Shown piece after piece: positions 1 through 8,688 of a stretch of DNA of 18,100 nt. The stretch comes from Byssochlamys sp. IMV 00236 (lineage: Eukaryota; Ascomycota; Eurotiomycetes; Eurotiales; Thermoascaceae). The DNA is taken from assembly GCA_001931875.2 (NCBI GenBank), contig MSJH02000043.1, positions 1 through 18,100 on the forward strand, read 5' to 3'. Every line of letters starts with the position of its first letter. Positions within the stretch are counted from its first letter, which is position 1. Below the pieces are notes generated by a model, which worked only from the letters and a program-made list of their open reading frames with translations, searched no databases and had not been told where the DNA came from. The position numbers and the translations under genes are program-made.

Positions 1-37
<37 letters not shown>
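1..37. repeat. Homopolymer T tract in a kinase intron
   Basis: 37 consecutive T on the plus strand at the window edge, hence poly-A inside the fourth intron of the minus-strand kinase gene. It is either a long mononucleotide microsatellite or an assembly boundary. Confidence 0.7.
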
Positions 38-40
<3 letters not shown>

Positions 41-653
41 ATTTACTATTTCGTTACCTGTGGATGACTCCTTGATGATGGATATGTTCAATAGCCAATA
101 AAATTTCTGCGGCATAATGTTGGGCTATGTTCAAATCAAATGGTGCAAGCTATAAACAATCTTAGTTTCACGGTTGGGCTTTTTTCTTGCAAGTCTTACT
201 CTTCTGATATAAGTATATAATTCACCATTTTTTGCCAAGTCCAATACAAAATCTAAAAAGGTGTGAGTATATATACTGGCTTATTTGTGTATTATATTAC
301 ATAAACTTTGGTTGTCTTTAAATGTCCAATATAGCTTGACAATACCAGGATGGTTCATCTTGCTTAATGCGTCTCGTTCAATCATCACATACTTGACCTT
401 GTTGTTCTTGACAATATGTGCTTTATCCAACCTTTTGATTGCATACAACTTTTCTGTCTTTTTATCCTTACCAACAAGTACCTACAAAGAATAAGAACAA
501 GATAATAATTATGATACACACACATACTGTTGAATAAGAGCCTTCGCCTAATATATCTCCATACTCGAAATCAGTCACAATACGTCGATGATGGTGAAGA
601 GGATGAGAAGGATCGTCTACTTGTGTATTCAAAACAGGCGATTCTACTACCAT
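1..653 (-). CDS. PDK1/Pkh-type Ser/Thr protein kinase, 5' part, truncated by window edge
   Basis: About 150 N-terminal residues are visible, in four exons read leftwards: 528-653, 301-481, 200-252 and 58-149, with introns of 46, 48 and 50 nt; a further intron begins at 57 and runs off the window. All phases agree. The product starts the kinase fold: glycine-rich loop GEGSYSTV (residues 36-43), the ATP-anchoring Lys in YAIKR (K58), the alpha-C Glu in VMIERD (E77), hinge-region FVLDLAKNGELYTYIRR, and the beginning of the catalytic loop, ending at ...GVIHR where HRD is expected. The stretch around NNKVKYVMIERDALS is typical of 3-phosphoinositide-dependent kinase 1 (yeast Pkh), which activates AGC kinases by activation-loop phosphorylation. 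The catalytic Asp, DFG and any PH domain lie outside. ATG 653 is the first Met of this frame. Only 84 nt separate it from the upstream gene's stop. Kinase is certain; the PDK1 subfamily is likely. Confidence 0.85.
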
Positions 654-664
654 ATATCACGCAG

Positions 665-670
665 TATATA
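665..670 (-). promoter_or_regulatory. Possible TATA-like element before the kinase start
   Basis: TATATA, preceded on the minus strand by TTTT, about 12 nt before the kinase ATG. The whole spacer to the next gene is only 84 nt, so it must hold both the neighbour's 3' end and this promoter. An AATAAA on the minus strand near 716-722 could be the neighbour's poly(A) signal. Confidence 0.3.
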
Positions 671-737
671 AAAACGGAAAGAAATAGAAAGAAAAGAGGG
701 AGATTGAATAAAGAGAGGTTTATTTCCTTTTTTATAA

Positions 738-2020
738 TTATAAAATGTACTTTAGTGAAAGCGGACCATTCAAGGTAGAAAGTGACACAGAATGATGTGC
801 GCTATCATGACCATTGTATCCTTCGAGTTTACCAAATGAACGTTTGGTAATATGAAGTTGATCAGGGTTGCTGCTTTCGACCGTACGTCTTCCATTCATA
901 TTATCGAGCTTAAACTGACTTTCAAAGTTGGTGGGCAATTGAACATCAATAGCACCGTTAATAGCATCCAACTTTAAGGTCTTGGCAGATGTTGTTATTT
1001 TATTCACGTTTGTGTTGATGCGGCCATTGATTACAGTGATTGAGAGATCTCCAGATAATGAATGAATTGAACTTTGAACATTGGAATTGATACCGGCAAT
1101 CTTGGTTGAACCAGAAGTGAAGCCCTGTTTTTGACTGTTAATACATGATACACAGGTTGTTCCTTTTGGTTACCTTTTGAAGATTAAAGTTGCCCGAGAC
1201 CACATTTAGTTGGAGATGCTCAAAGACAAGATCTTCTTTGTCAAATGTATAGTCGCTGTTGATCAATCCAATGTCAAGACCCTTTAAAGCAGATGCATGA
1301 GGAACCTTGATAATGATGTTTATAGTGGCACATCCTTGGTTTGATATAAGCTCGTCATTCTATATACAATATAAGTTCATATTTCGTTTTTACAAATCAT
1401 TTAAACTTACTCCGAGGTTAATGATAAACTTATCACTAAAAGTAGTCTGATCGATAAAGAATATATCTTGTAATTCATCATCACTCAACTTGACGTCGAT
1501 ACCAACAGATACATCCGACGCATCCTTATCTTCCACAACCACAGTCGTACCTCTCTTTTTTTGGAATTTAGTAAGATGTCAAGAGTTTTTTTTTTTTTTT
1601 TTTTTTTTAAAAAAACCTACTTTGATATTCAATGTTTTGGCATGTTCTCTTGTTTGGTACTTGATTTCAAGGTTTGGATACTGTTCAGGCTTAAAGCTGA
1701 AATCATGAATTCCTTCATAAGGGATAGAAGGCTCCAATGGACAGGTACTCAATGAGTCAACATTGTCAGCATGTAGTGTCGTCATCTAGTTTGAATGTGT
1801 GTTATTATACATATACCCCTCCTTTTGTTTGATTTACCTTGGATTCACCATGGTGTCTCTTATCACAATGAGAAAACATCAAAAACATGGCCAGAACGGC
1901 AAAGGCAGAGAAAAAAGACCATCGCTTGGCACGTCTCAATTTCTTTTGACAATCTTGTCGTCTACAGGGACCATCTTGTTCGGTATAAGGAAGTAGAGGA
2001 GATTTTTCTAAAGTGGACAT
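738..2020 (-). CDS. Single-pass membrane protein with DUF4097-like beta-repeat ectodomain
   Basis: Five exons, all phase 0: 1838-2020, 1621-1785, 1411-1554, 1174-1359 and 738-1124 (introns 52, 66, 51 and 49 nt), giving 354 aa. Residues 1-34 are short, hydrophilic and basic (RRQDCQKKLRRAKRW), followed by one transmembrane segment (about 35-50, SFFSAFAVLAMFLMF), so a type II topology is likely. The remainder is rich in short beta-strand phrases such as INGRINTNV, LDAINGAIDVQL and LSTLNGPLSLKYIL. This repeating pattern of Asn-Gly turns resembles DUF4097/DUF4098 beta-helix 'adhesin' proteins, which are common but uncharacterised in Mucoromycota. No catalytic motif is seen. Intron 2 contains a run of more than 20 A on the sense strand. 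The family call rests on pattern only; function is unknown. Confidence 0.7.
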
Positions 2021-2053
2021 GTTGATTATTTTTTTTTTTGGGAAATCTTTCCT

Positions 2054-2064
2054 CTTTTTATATA
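2054..2064 (-). promoter_or_regulatory. TATA box of the DUF4097-like gene
   Basis: TATATAAAAAG on the minus strand, about 35-45 nt upstream of the ATG at 2020, followed by an A-rich leader. Spacing and sequence fit a fungal TATA element. Confidence 0.45.
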
Positions 2065-2390
2065 CTCTTTGATTTGTGTTACACTTGTTCTTTGGCCAAG
2101 ATGCCAAGTCCTCTCTTCTAAGGAGAAATCAGTGGATAAGCTCAGTGTTTTCATTAGGCAAAACAAGTCCCCCTCCCCCTTCGTTTTATACACCGGGCAA
2201 ATCATCAAAACTCTATCTTTTCTTTGTCTTTCTGCTGCAGTGTCTTTAGAGAAGGATACTTGGCACACAGCCAAGATTGTACACACACACACCTTGCGCA
2301 AAATTGTCTACTGCGGAATCACACATATTTTTCACAACATGCTTTATTAATAAAAAAAAAGTGGATTTGCAAAACACACATCAAAAAAAT
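2065..2390. other. Spacer between nucleoporin 3' end and DUF4097-like gene
   Basis: 326 nt on the 5' side of the TATA box. It must hold the nucleoporin 3'-UTR (A-rich, with TTATTAATAAA near 2344-2354) and the upstream promoter of the DUF4097-like gene. Short open frames here look like chance. Nothing else recognised. Confidence 0.4.
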
Positions 2391-5300
2391 TTACAATTTG
2401 CGTCTTTTGACTATACGTTCAACCTCTTCATGAATCTCAGCAACTCGTCCAGCTAATGATAAATACATGCGTTTCTGTCCAGCCATGACGTCTGCTAAGA
2501 GTTCAGGCGAGAACTTTGTCTCCTTGTCTAACGAACTCACAGCTTCTTCAATCGACTGAACAGCTTGAGCATAGTGTCGTGTTCTTGATTCCAAACTATT
2601 TACAGTATTAGTGAAAAAGTGCCAGTTTTCAGAGGCACCCAGTGTACGCCAGTTTCGACTCTCTTGTCTCAGCACACTGCCGGCTGCCATCACGTTTCTT
2701 CGTTGCTCGGCGTTCTTATCAATCAGGTCATAGAGCGTGCCGGATTGTATGTCTAACTGCTTCGTTAAAATATCTGCATCCACGTTCAGGTCTTCTGTCT
2801 TTTCTTGTACTTGCTTCAGGGTAGAAGCAAAGCCTGAGTTGATCTCGCTTTGGATTCTGTCGCGCTTTTCGGCTTGCTCGTTAATAAACTGTTGTAATTC
2901 GGCAAGCTCGTTTCTTGCATTATCAGGTAGCTCCCAAAAGCGAGTCGTATAGGTCACTTGGCTGGGATCGTTTATTTCAGACTTTAATGTGGTGGGCACA
3001 TAGGCTGTATCGCTATGGTTGGATATGTTAGTTTACACAAATTTATGGTATTTGTGTACCCTTACCGAGAGGTATCCTTGGCAATAGGTTGCAGTGAAAG
3101 TGTCGTGGGCTCGCTCTTTTTACTGCTTTCGTCCGTCGTGCTAAACGCAATCGCAACAGATCCTGGCTTTTCGGGCTCTTTACCCTTACTTGGAGTTGTG
3201 CTAACGAAAGAACTGAATGCTGTGCTACTGCTTGTAGTAGGCAGAGCAGGTGTTGTCATGGTAGAAGCAGGTGTCACAGGTTTACTCGTGTCCTTGGAAA
3301 TCTCTGTAATAGCAGGAGCAGCGGCGGTAGTAGTGGTGGTGGTGGTGGCAGCTGTCGTGGCTGATTCACTTGTAGGCGGTGTACCAAAAGAAAATTGTCC
3401 TACAGGCTTATCCTTATCAGACGCGCTGGATTCAGTTGCCTTTTGTGCAGTTGCTCCAAAAGAAAACACGGGTGTTGATGTGCTTTTAGAAGGAGTGCTT
3501 GTGGTTGTAGCAGTTGCGGATGTACCAAAGCTGAAAGCAGGAGTATTTGTAGTGGGAGCACTTGTAGTAGTTGTAACAGGGGCAGTTGTGGACGTACCAA
3601 AGCTGAAGGTAGGAGTGCTTGTAGTGGTGGCAGTGGTTGACGAGGCAGTTTTTGTTGCTCCAAAGCTAAAGGCAGAAGCAGTGCTTGTAGCGGGAGCGCC
3701 TGTAGCAGCAACAATAGTATCTGTAGCAGGAGCAGTTGTGGATGTGCCAAAGCTGAAAGCGGGAGTGCTTGTAGTAGTTGCGGTAGTGGATGTAACAGGT
3801 TTGGTAAAGCTAAAAGCAGGAGTGCTTTTAGAAGAAGCGCTTGTGATAGATGTAGCGGGTGTACCAAAACTAAAAGTGGGTGTGGAGGTTGTTGGAGCAC
3901 TTGTAGGAGCAGATGTGCCAAAACTGAAAGCCGGTGTACTTGTAGTAGTAGCGGCAGTTGTTGTTGTTGCTCCAAAGCTAAGAACGGGAGCAGGGACGCT
4001 TGTGGCAGGAGCACTTGTGGCAGTAGATGTAGCAGTCGTAGTAGGAACATTTGCAGCTGTTGGAATCGATGTTACTTTACCAAAGGAAAGCTTTGGACTG
4101 TATGCAGTCTTTGCTGATGAATCAAAGCTAAAAACAGGAGCAATGCTGCTTGTGGTAGTAGTGGTAGAATCGGGAGCACTGGTGCTAATAGACGAGGTTG
4201 CAGAAACATTAGCAAAGGTAAATGAAGGAGCCTTGGGTGCAGTAGAAGGAGCAGTACTTCCAAAAGTGAAGGCAGGGGTTGCTGGTTTGTCTTCTTCAGG
4301 CTTGGATTCTGTTTCCTCAGTCGATGGTTCATTTTCTTGTTCTCCATTGTCTTCTGTCGCTTTAGTACCTTCAGAAGGTTCATTATCTTTGTCTGCTTCG
4401 GCTGATGATGTCACTTTCTGTGTTGTGCTTCCAAAAGTAAAGGAGGGTGCTGCTGTTGTTGGTGAAGCAGAAGTAGCGACAGATGCAAAGCTAAAGGTAG
4501 GCTTAGATGTTGCTTTATCAGTTGATGGTTCATTCTCTTGGTTTTCATTGTCCTTTTCTTCTTTGTTGTCATTAGAAGGTTCTTCGGTTTTGTCTGCCTC
4601 AGTTGATGATGGTGCTGTTTTTGCCACGCTTTCAAAAGAAAAGGCGGGTGTTGTTGTCGTAGTTGTTGTGGTTGATGCAGGAATGGTAGAAGATCCAAAG
4701 CTAAAAGCCGGAGCGGATGTAGTAGCAGCGCTGGTTGATTTTTCCTGCGTCTTCTCACTCGCTTCTGTGCTGCTTGCGACATCGGAAGGCAATGGGGCCA
4801 CTGGCTTATCCTCTGGTTTAGTTTCTGTCTCTTTTTCTTGATTTTCACTGATCTCCTTCACGCTAGTGTCATTAGCAGGTTCATTTTCATTAGTATCATC
4901 CGTAGGTTCGTTTTTGTCTTTCTTCTCTGCTGCCTGCGCAGTATTTCCAAAGCTAAAGGTAGGCGTTGCTGTGGTTACTACTGTTGGTGCAGTATTGGTA
5001 GAGGACGATCCAAAGCTGAATGTAGGATTGGCATTGCTACTTGTGCCAAAGGTAAAGCCGGATGTTTCCGATTGTTTTGTTTCAGGCGCAAATTTGAATG
5101 TAGATGCAGGAGGTTCGGGTATAGAGAATGTAGATTCGTCGTGCTTCTCTGTTTCCTTTGTTGTTCCAAATGAGAAAGAAGGAATACTGCTACTGCCCGC
5201 ACTAGAAGAGCTACCAAAGACAAACGATCTTTTCTGCGCAGGCTGTTCTTCCTCCTGTTCCTCCTGAGTAGCCTCTTCCATTTCGATAGAAAAGCGTCGT

Positions 5301-5904
5301 TTTCTATTTCCAAAGACATCGCTGGATGACTCAACAGTTGAGCTCATCGTTCCCTGGTTACTGGCTCCACTTGTATTGGCTGTACCAAAAGAAAACGCGG
5401 GTGCATCTATAAGATAGTTGATCTACTGATTTTCCTCTTATTAATATATAATTAACTTACTGCTTGTGGATACTGAAGATGTTCCAAAACCGCCAAAGAT
5501 AGGTGGTTTAGCAGCCGTGACAGGTGCTGATGGTTGACCAAACTGGAATCCACTAAAAGGATTTGTATGTGAACTGCTGTCACCTGTGCTTACATTATTG
5601 AATGTAAAAGGTGATGATGATGATGTCAATCGATCATTTTCATTCGTGTTAGCTTTACCGAATGGCGAGAAAGGAACCGCTTGATTTTGTTGTTGACCAA
5701 ATGGTTGATTGCCAGTGGTGGCAGGAGTATTAGTATTAGTAGCACCACTACCAAAGACGGTATTCGTATCTATAGAAAAATGATTAATTACGCTATTTAT
5801 TCATTGTTTTATTTGATTTTTACTTGGAACATTAAAGTTCATGGTATTGTTATTAGTGTTGTTGTTGTTCGACAAGTTGCTTCCAAAGCCTGCTCCAAAC
5901 ATGG

Positions 5905-5941
<37 letters not shown>

Positions 5942-6179
5942 TTGTTGTTGTTGTAAAAGTAATGGCGCTTGAAATGAAAATGCACCAGGTGCACCGCCTA
6001 CACTACTTGCACTACCAACACTACCAACAGACGTAGTTGAAGCTGTTCTTTGCAGTCTGCGTCTAGGGATTGCAATCTTGCGTTCTGGATGTGGATTATT
6101 AGGTAGATTACTATATAGCAAAGCAAATATTCAACATAAACGCGCTTTTTGGTATTCAATGCATCAAACCTTACTTCAT
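2391..6179 (-). CDS. FG-repeat nucleoporin, Nup58/Nup49-like
   Basis: Five coding exons: 6175-6179 (ATG plus 2 nt), 5824-6110, 5461-5769, 3066-5406 and 2391-3012; introns 64, 54, 54 and 53 nt; phases agree; 1187 aa. The N-terminus is basic (RKIAIPRRRLQR), then come Ser/Gly-rich sequence, a 16-residue poly-Gln, and FG motifs (MFGAGFG, PFG, IFGGFG). Exon 4 is a low-complexity Thr/Ala/Ser/Pro domain with about twenty FxFG-type repeats (mostly FSFG), separated in its N-terminal half by acidic Glu/Asp/Lys spacers. The last about 200 residues are helical coiled coil (LPDNARNELAELQQFINEQ; ending MYLSLAGRVAEIHEEVERIV and a basic KRRK tail). That arrangement, and the helical end, match Nup58/Nup45 (yeast Nup49), which lines the central channel with Nup62 and Nup54 and binds transport receptors. 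It is much longer than the yeast and human homologues. The start is inferred; exon 1 coding is only 5 nt. Nup54- or Nup62-like is the alternative. Confidence 0.8.
5906..5953 (-). repeat. CAG/CAA poly-glutamine tract (16 codons)
   Basis: Sixteen consecutive Gln codons, mixed CAA and CAG, in exon 2 of the nucleoporin gene between PLLL and PMFGAGFG. Its length could vary between strains. Confidence 0.9.
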
Positions 6180-7025
6180 ATATTTCGTAAAATGTAATCA
6201 CAAAGAACGAAGAGAAAAAAAGAGACAATTTTATTGTGCAAAAGAAAGAAAAAAAAAATTGAGTCCACACATTTAGTCACAAATTGAAGATTTTTTTGAA
6301 TGGCCGCCATGAGAAGACAGAAAGAGATCAAGAACTTACGGGAAACAATCTAAGCTATATGTTTTGTTGTTAATATATCAATTGCTTACGTGCTTAGTCC
6401 TTTCTCTTTTTATTAAGGGAAGCTTTTGTTTAGACGTGACGGTGTTTAATAATTGTAAAGCTATTTCATATAGCTTTACAAAATACGCGTCTTTTTTTAT
6501 TTATTTCATTTTATCAACTACTGCCTTCTAGTAGAGACTATGAGCTACACCAATTATTTTATATTTCCTAATCATGATTCGATTGTATAAAGCTGAAATA
6601 AAAAAAAAAGCAAGATTTTGCAAAAGAGGGGAGAAAGGAGTAGAAGTGTTAATTTGTTGACTTTGTGTATCCATTTCTTCATTGCCTCCACCAATTCAGA
6701 TAAATAAATGGTTCATTTATACACGTATTTTAAAAAAGAGAGAGAGAAATACACATGTCACCCTCTTGATTCCATTTTTCGTCCATTTTATAATGCAAAA
6801 TATACAATCAAGCCAGAAGCATATTTTTTGGAGAGGGAGGGGGCGTAAGAACTGTCTGTCCCCTCTCTATCCTTTAGGAGGGACCAACATCCGCTTGAAA
6901 CCAGTGTTTGGAAATTGCTTACACGTGATGTTTTCGTATTCCGAAATGCTTTAAATAAGTTTTACTGCTCTCTCTTTCTTTTTTCTTTTTTCTTTTTTAT
7001 ATAAAAAAGTAATTCGCAATTAAAC
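6180..7025. promoter_or_regulatory. Divergent promoter region, nucleoporin / profilin
   Basis: 846 nt between two divergently transcribed genes. The nucleoporin side holds a CT-rich leader on the minus strand (about 6200-6260). The profilin side ends in a long pyrimidine tract (6968-6998) and a TATA-like box. A purine-rich block at about 6830-6845 faces a partly complementary CCCCTCTC near 6861-6868 and may fold weakly. Small open frames here show no coding character. Confidence 0.5.
6998..7008 (+). promoter_or_regulatory. TATA-like box upstream of profilin
   Basis: TATATAAAAAA at the end of a pyrimidine-rich tract, 18-28 nt before the profilin ATG. The short spacing implies a very short 5' leader if this is the functional TATA box. 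Confidence 0.4.
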
Positions 7026-7562
7026 ATGTCTTGGCAAGCTTATGTTGATACAAACCTTGTTGGCACTGGTAACGTTGCCCAAGCCGCCATCTGCGGTTTA
7101 GAAGGTGGTATTTGGGCTTTTTCTCCTGGTTTCCAGGTAAGACGCGCGGTTTGAGAAAAAGAGAGAAAGGGGGAGATACTTATCTCATTTATAGTTGCAT
7201 GCTGAGGAAATTCGAGAAATCATAGAGGGTTTCAAGAACCCTGACTCTGTTCGCGCAAGTGGTCTTCATATTGGTAACGCCAAATACTTTGTTATTCGAG
7301 CTGACGATAAAGTCATATACATTAAAAAGGTAAGGCATACAGTAACAAATACATGATACTAAACCACTTCTATTAGGGTAATGAGGGTGCTTGTATTGCC
7401 AAGACTGGTAAGGCTTTCTTGATTGGCACTTATAATGAGCAAATGCAACCTGGCAAATGCAATGTAGTTGTTGAGGGTTTGGCAGATTATTTAATCTCAG
7501 TAGGCTATGTAAGTACACTTTTATATCTTTTTTTCTTTCTTACTGACTTGTTTATATAGTAA
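7026..7562 (+). CDS. Profilin (actin-monomer-binding protein)
   Basis: Four exons: 7026-7136, 7195-7329, 7377-7508 and 7560-7562; introns 58, 47 and 51 nt, all phase 0; 126 aa, the normal profilin length. The N-terminus MSWQAYVDTNLVGTG and the phrases AAICGLEGGIWAFSPGF, GLHIGNAKYFVIRADD and the C-terminal VEGLADYLISVGY are hallmark profilin sequence: the N- and C-terminal helices form the poly-proline groove and the C-terminal half forms the actin face. Profilin promotes ADP/ATP exchange on G-actin and feeds formins. Reading straight through the last donor would add unrelated residues. The canonical end VGY followed by GTAAGT, a pyrimidine-rich intron and ATATAG|TAA shows the stop codon sits alone in exon 4. 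Start choice is clear from the conserved MSWQAYVD. Confidence 0.96.
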
Positions 7563-7629
7563 ACACTATGACCCACATATTTTTTGATGCCCCTTCTTTC
7601 TTTTTTTTTCATGTTCCAATTTACCCGTC

Positions 7630-7635
7630 AATAAA
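7630..7635 (+). terminator. Poly(A) signal of profilin
   Basis: AATAAA, 68 nt after the stop codon, in an AT-rich 3' region. Confidence 0.5.
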
Positions 7636-7639
7636 AATA

Positions 7640-8688
7640 CATATTTTGCGTTTTTAAAAAAGTGGCGTAGGGTTAAACAGAGGGGGCTCGGGCTTGTTAA
7701 TATTTTTGTTTACTCCACTCATTGTGCAATATACGGCTTTGGTTTGCATTCATATCACAGACAAATAAAACAGGTTGACGTCAGTTCAAAACGAAAAAAA
7801 AAAATACCTTCACAGGGACAGGAGTATGACCCCCTATATGTTCCGCGTAAAGAAACATCTCCATAAGCTAAAATAGTTTCGAATGGATTTACAACGTAGT
7901 TATCGTTGCCTAAGTAACTTTCTTCTGGAAGTACTCGTTGAGTCTATTGAAAGCTTATAGGGCTCCATTATTTTTTGTATGGCCGAGAACAGCACCGCCA
8001 CAATGAGCTTTCCTGTTAGAGTACATATAGTCTTTTACGTTACGGTGCTTATAAGGCTTTATGAATCTGTGAATTCTATGTGATTATAGCAAGCAATTAA
8101 CATTCAAGATATAGATTTTTATTGTCTATGTATGATACCTTTGATTCTGTAATGAAAGAGAAGTCATAAAAACTTTCATTCCTTTCAAGGTGTGAATATT
8201 GCGGCTCTCTAAATGATCATAAAATTCTTGTATTCCAGCGGTTTCGCGGTTATTCAGTTCAAATCTACGCTGCTACATCAGATATATCTCTTTTTTAAAG
8301 CAAATAATTATACAAGGTGAAAACAAAGCGAGCAGTATATGGTGCAAGTTACCTATAGCTTGTTCAAAAACTTCCAAAACCTTTAAAATTTAATAGCTGT
8401 AGCCAGGATCAATATTTTGACAAATCAATGGTTACATTTCATAGCGTGTTCATGAACAAATTTTAGCGCTACGGATTTTAACAATACTGCTATATCCAGA
8501 GTTTAGCAGAGTATAACTTTCAGCTGAGACAGTCATTGGATATAACGCAGTCTTGGTTTATACTTCGACTTTAATTACACAAGAAAAGATTAAATCGCTC
8601 TGTAGAGAAGCAGCCGCGTAAAACATTTATTTATGACCCTTTATCCATAACAGCTTATACAGTTATTAAATATACATTATCTACTGAA
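7640..8688. other. Gene-free region upstream of the MULE pseudogene
   Basis: About 1.05 kb with no credible gene on either strand; open frames are all under 60 codons. It begins with AT-rich sequence after profilin and includes a perfect TGACGTCA palindrome (7776-7783) and an A11 run nearby. It probably contains the left end of the transposon block. I could not match any segment with an inverted copy right of 10837 or 14010. A TAACGCAGT at 8543-8551 recurs directly at 11137-11145, which may be chance. Confidence 0.4.

Noticed and set aside
3015..4841. Long plus-strand open frame of 608 codons antisense to the FG domain
   Set aside because: It is the mirror of a low-complexity repeat (Val/Ala-rich from Thr/Ala codons). 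The minus frame carries the FSFG repeats, joins to real exons and has intact splicing; the antisense frame has no domain.
3400..5334. Several Leu/Gln-rich minus-strand frames overlapping the FG region
   Set aside because: Third-frame shadows of the same repeats; no start context, no continuation.
6682..6954. 90-codon plus-strand frame upstream of profilin
   Set aside because: Lies in the promoter region, has no recognisable features, and is AT-driven.
7776..7783. TGACGTCA palindrome (CRE-like)
   Set aside because: A perfect bZIP/CREB-type site, but it lies behind profilin with no promoter near it; could be chance or a transposon end.
7979..8095. Short plus-strand frame starting MAENSTATMSF
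   Set aside because: About 34 codons, no homology recognised, no supporting splice or promoter signals.
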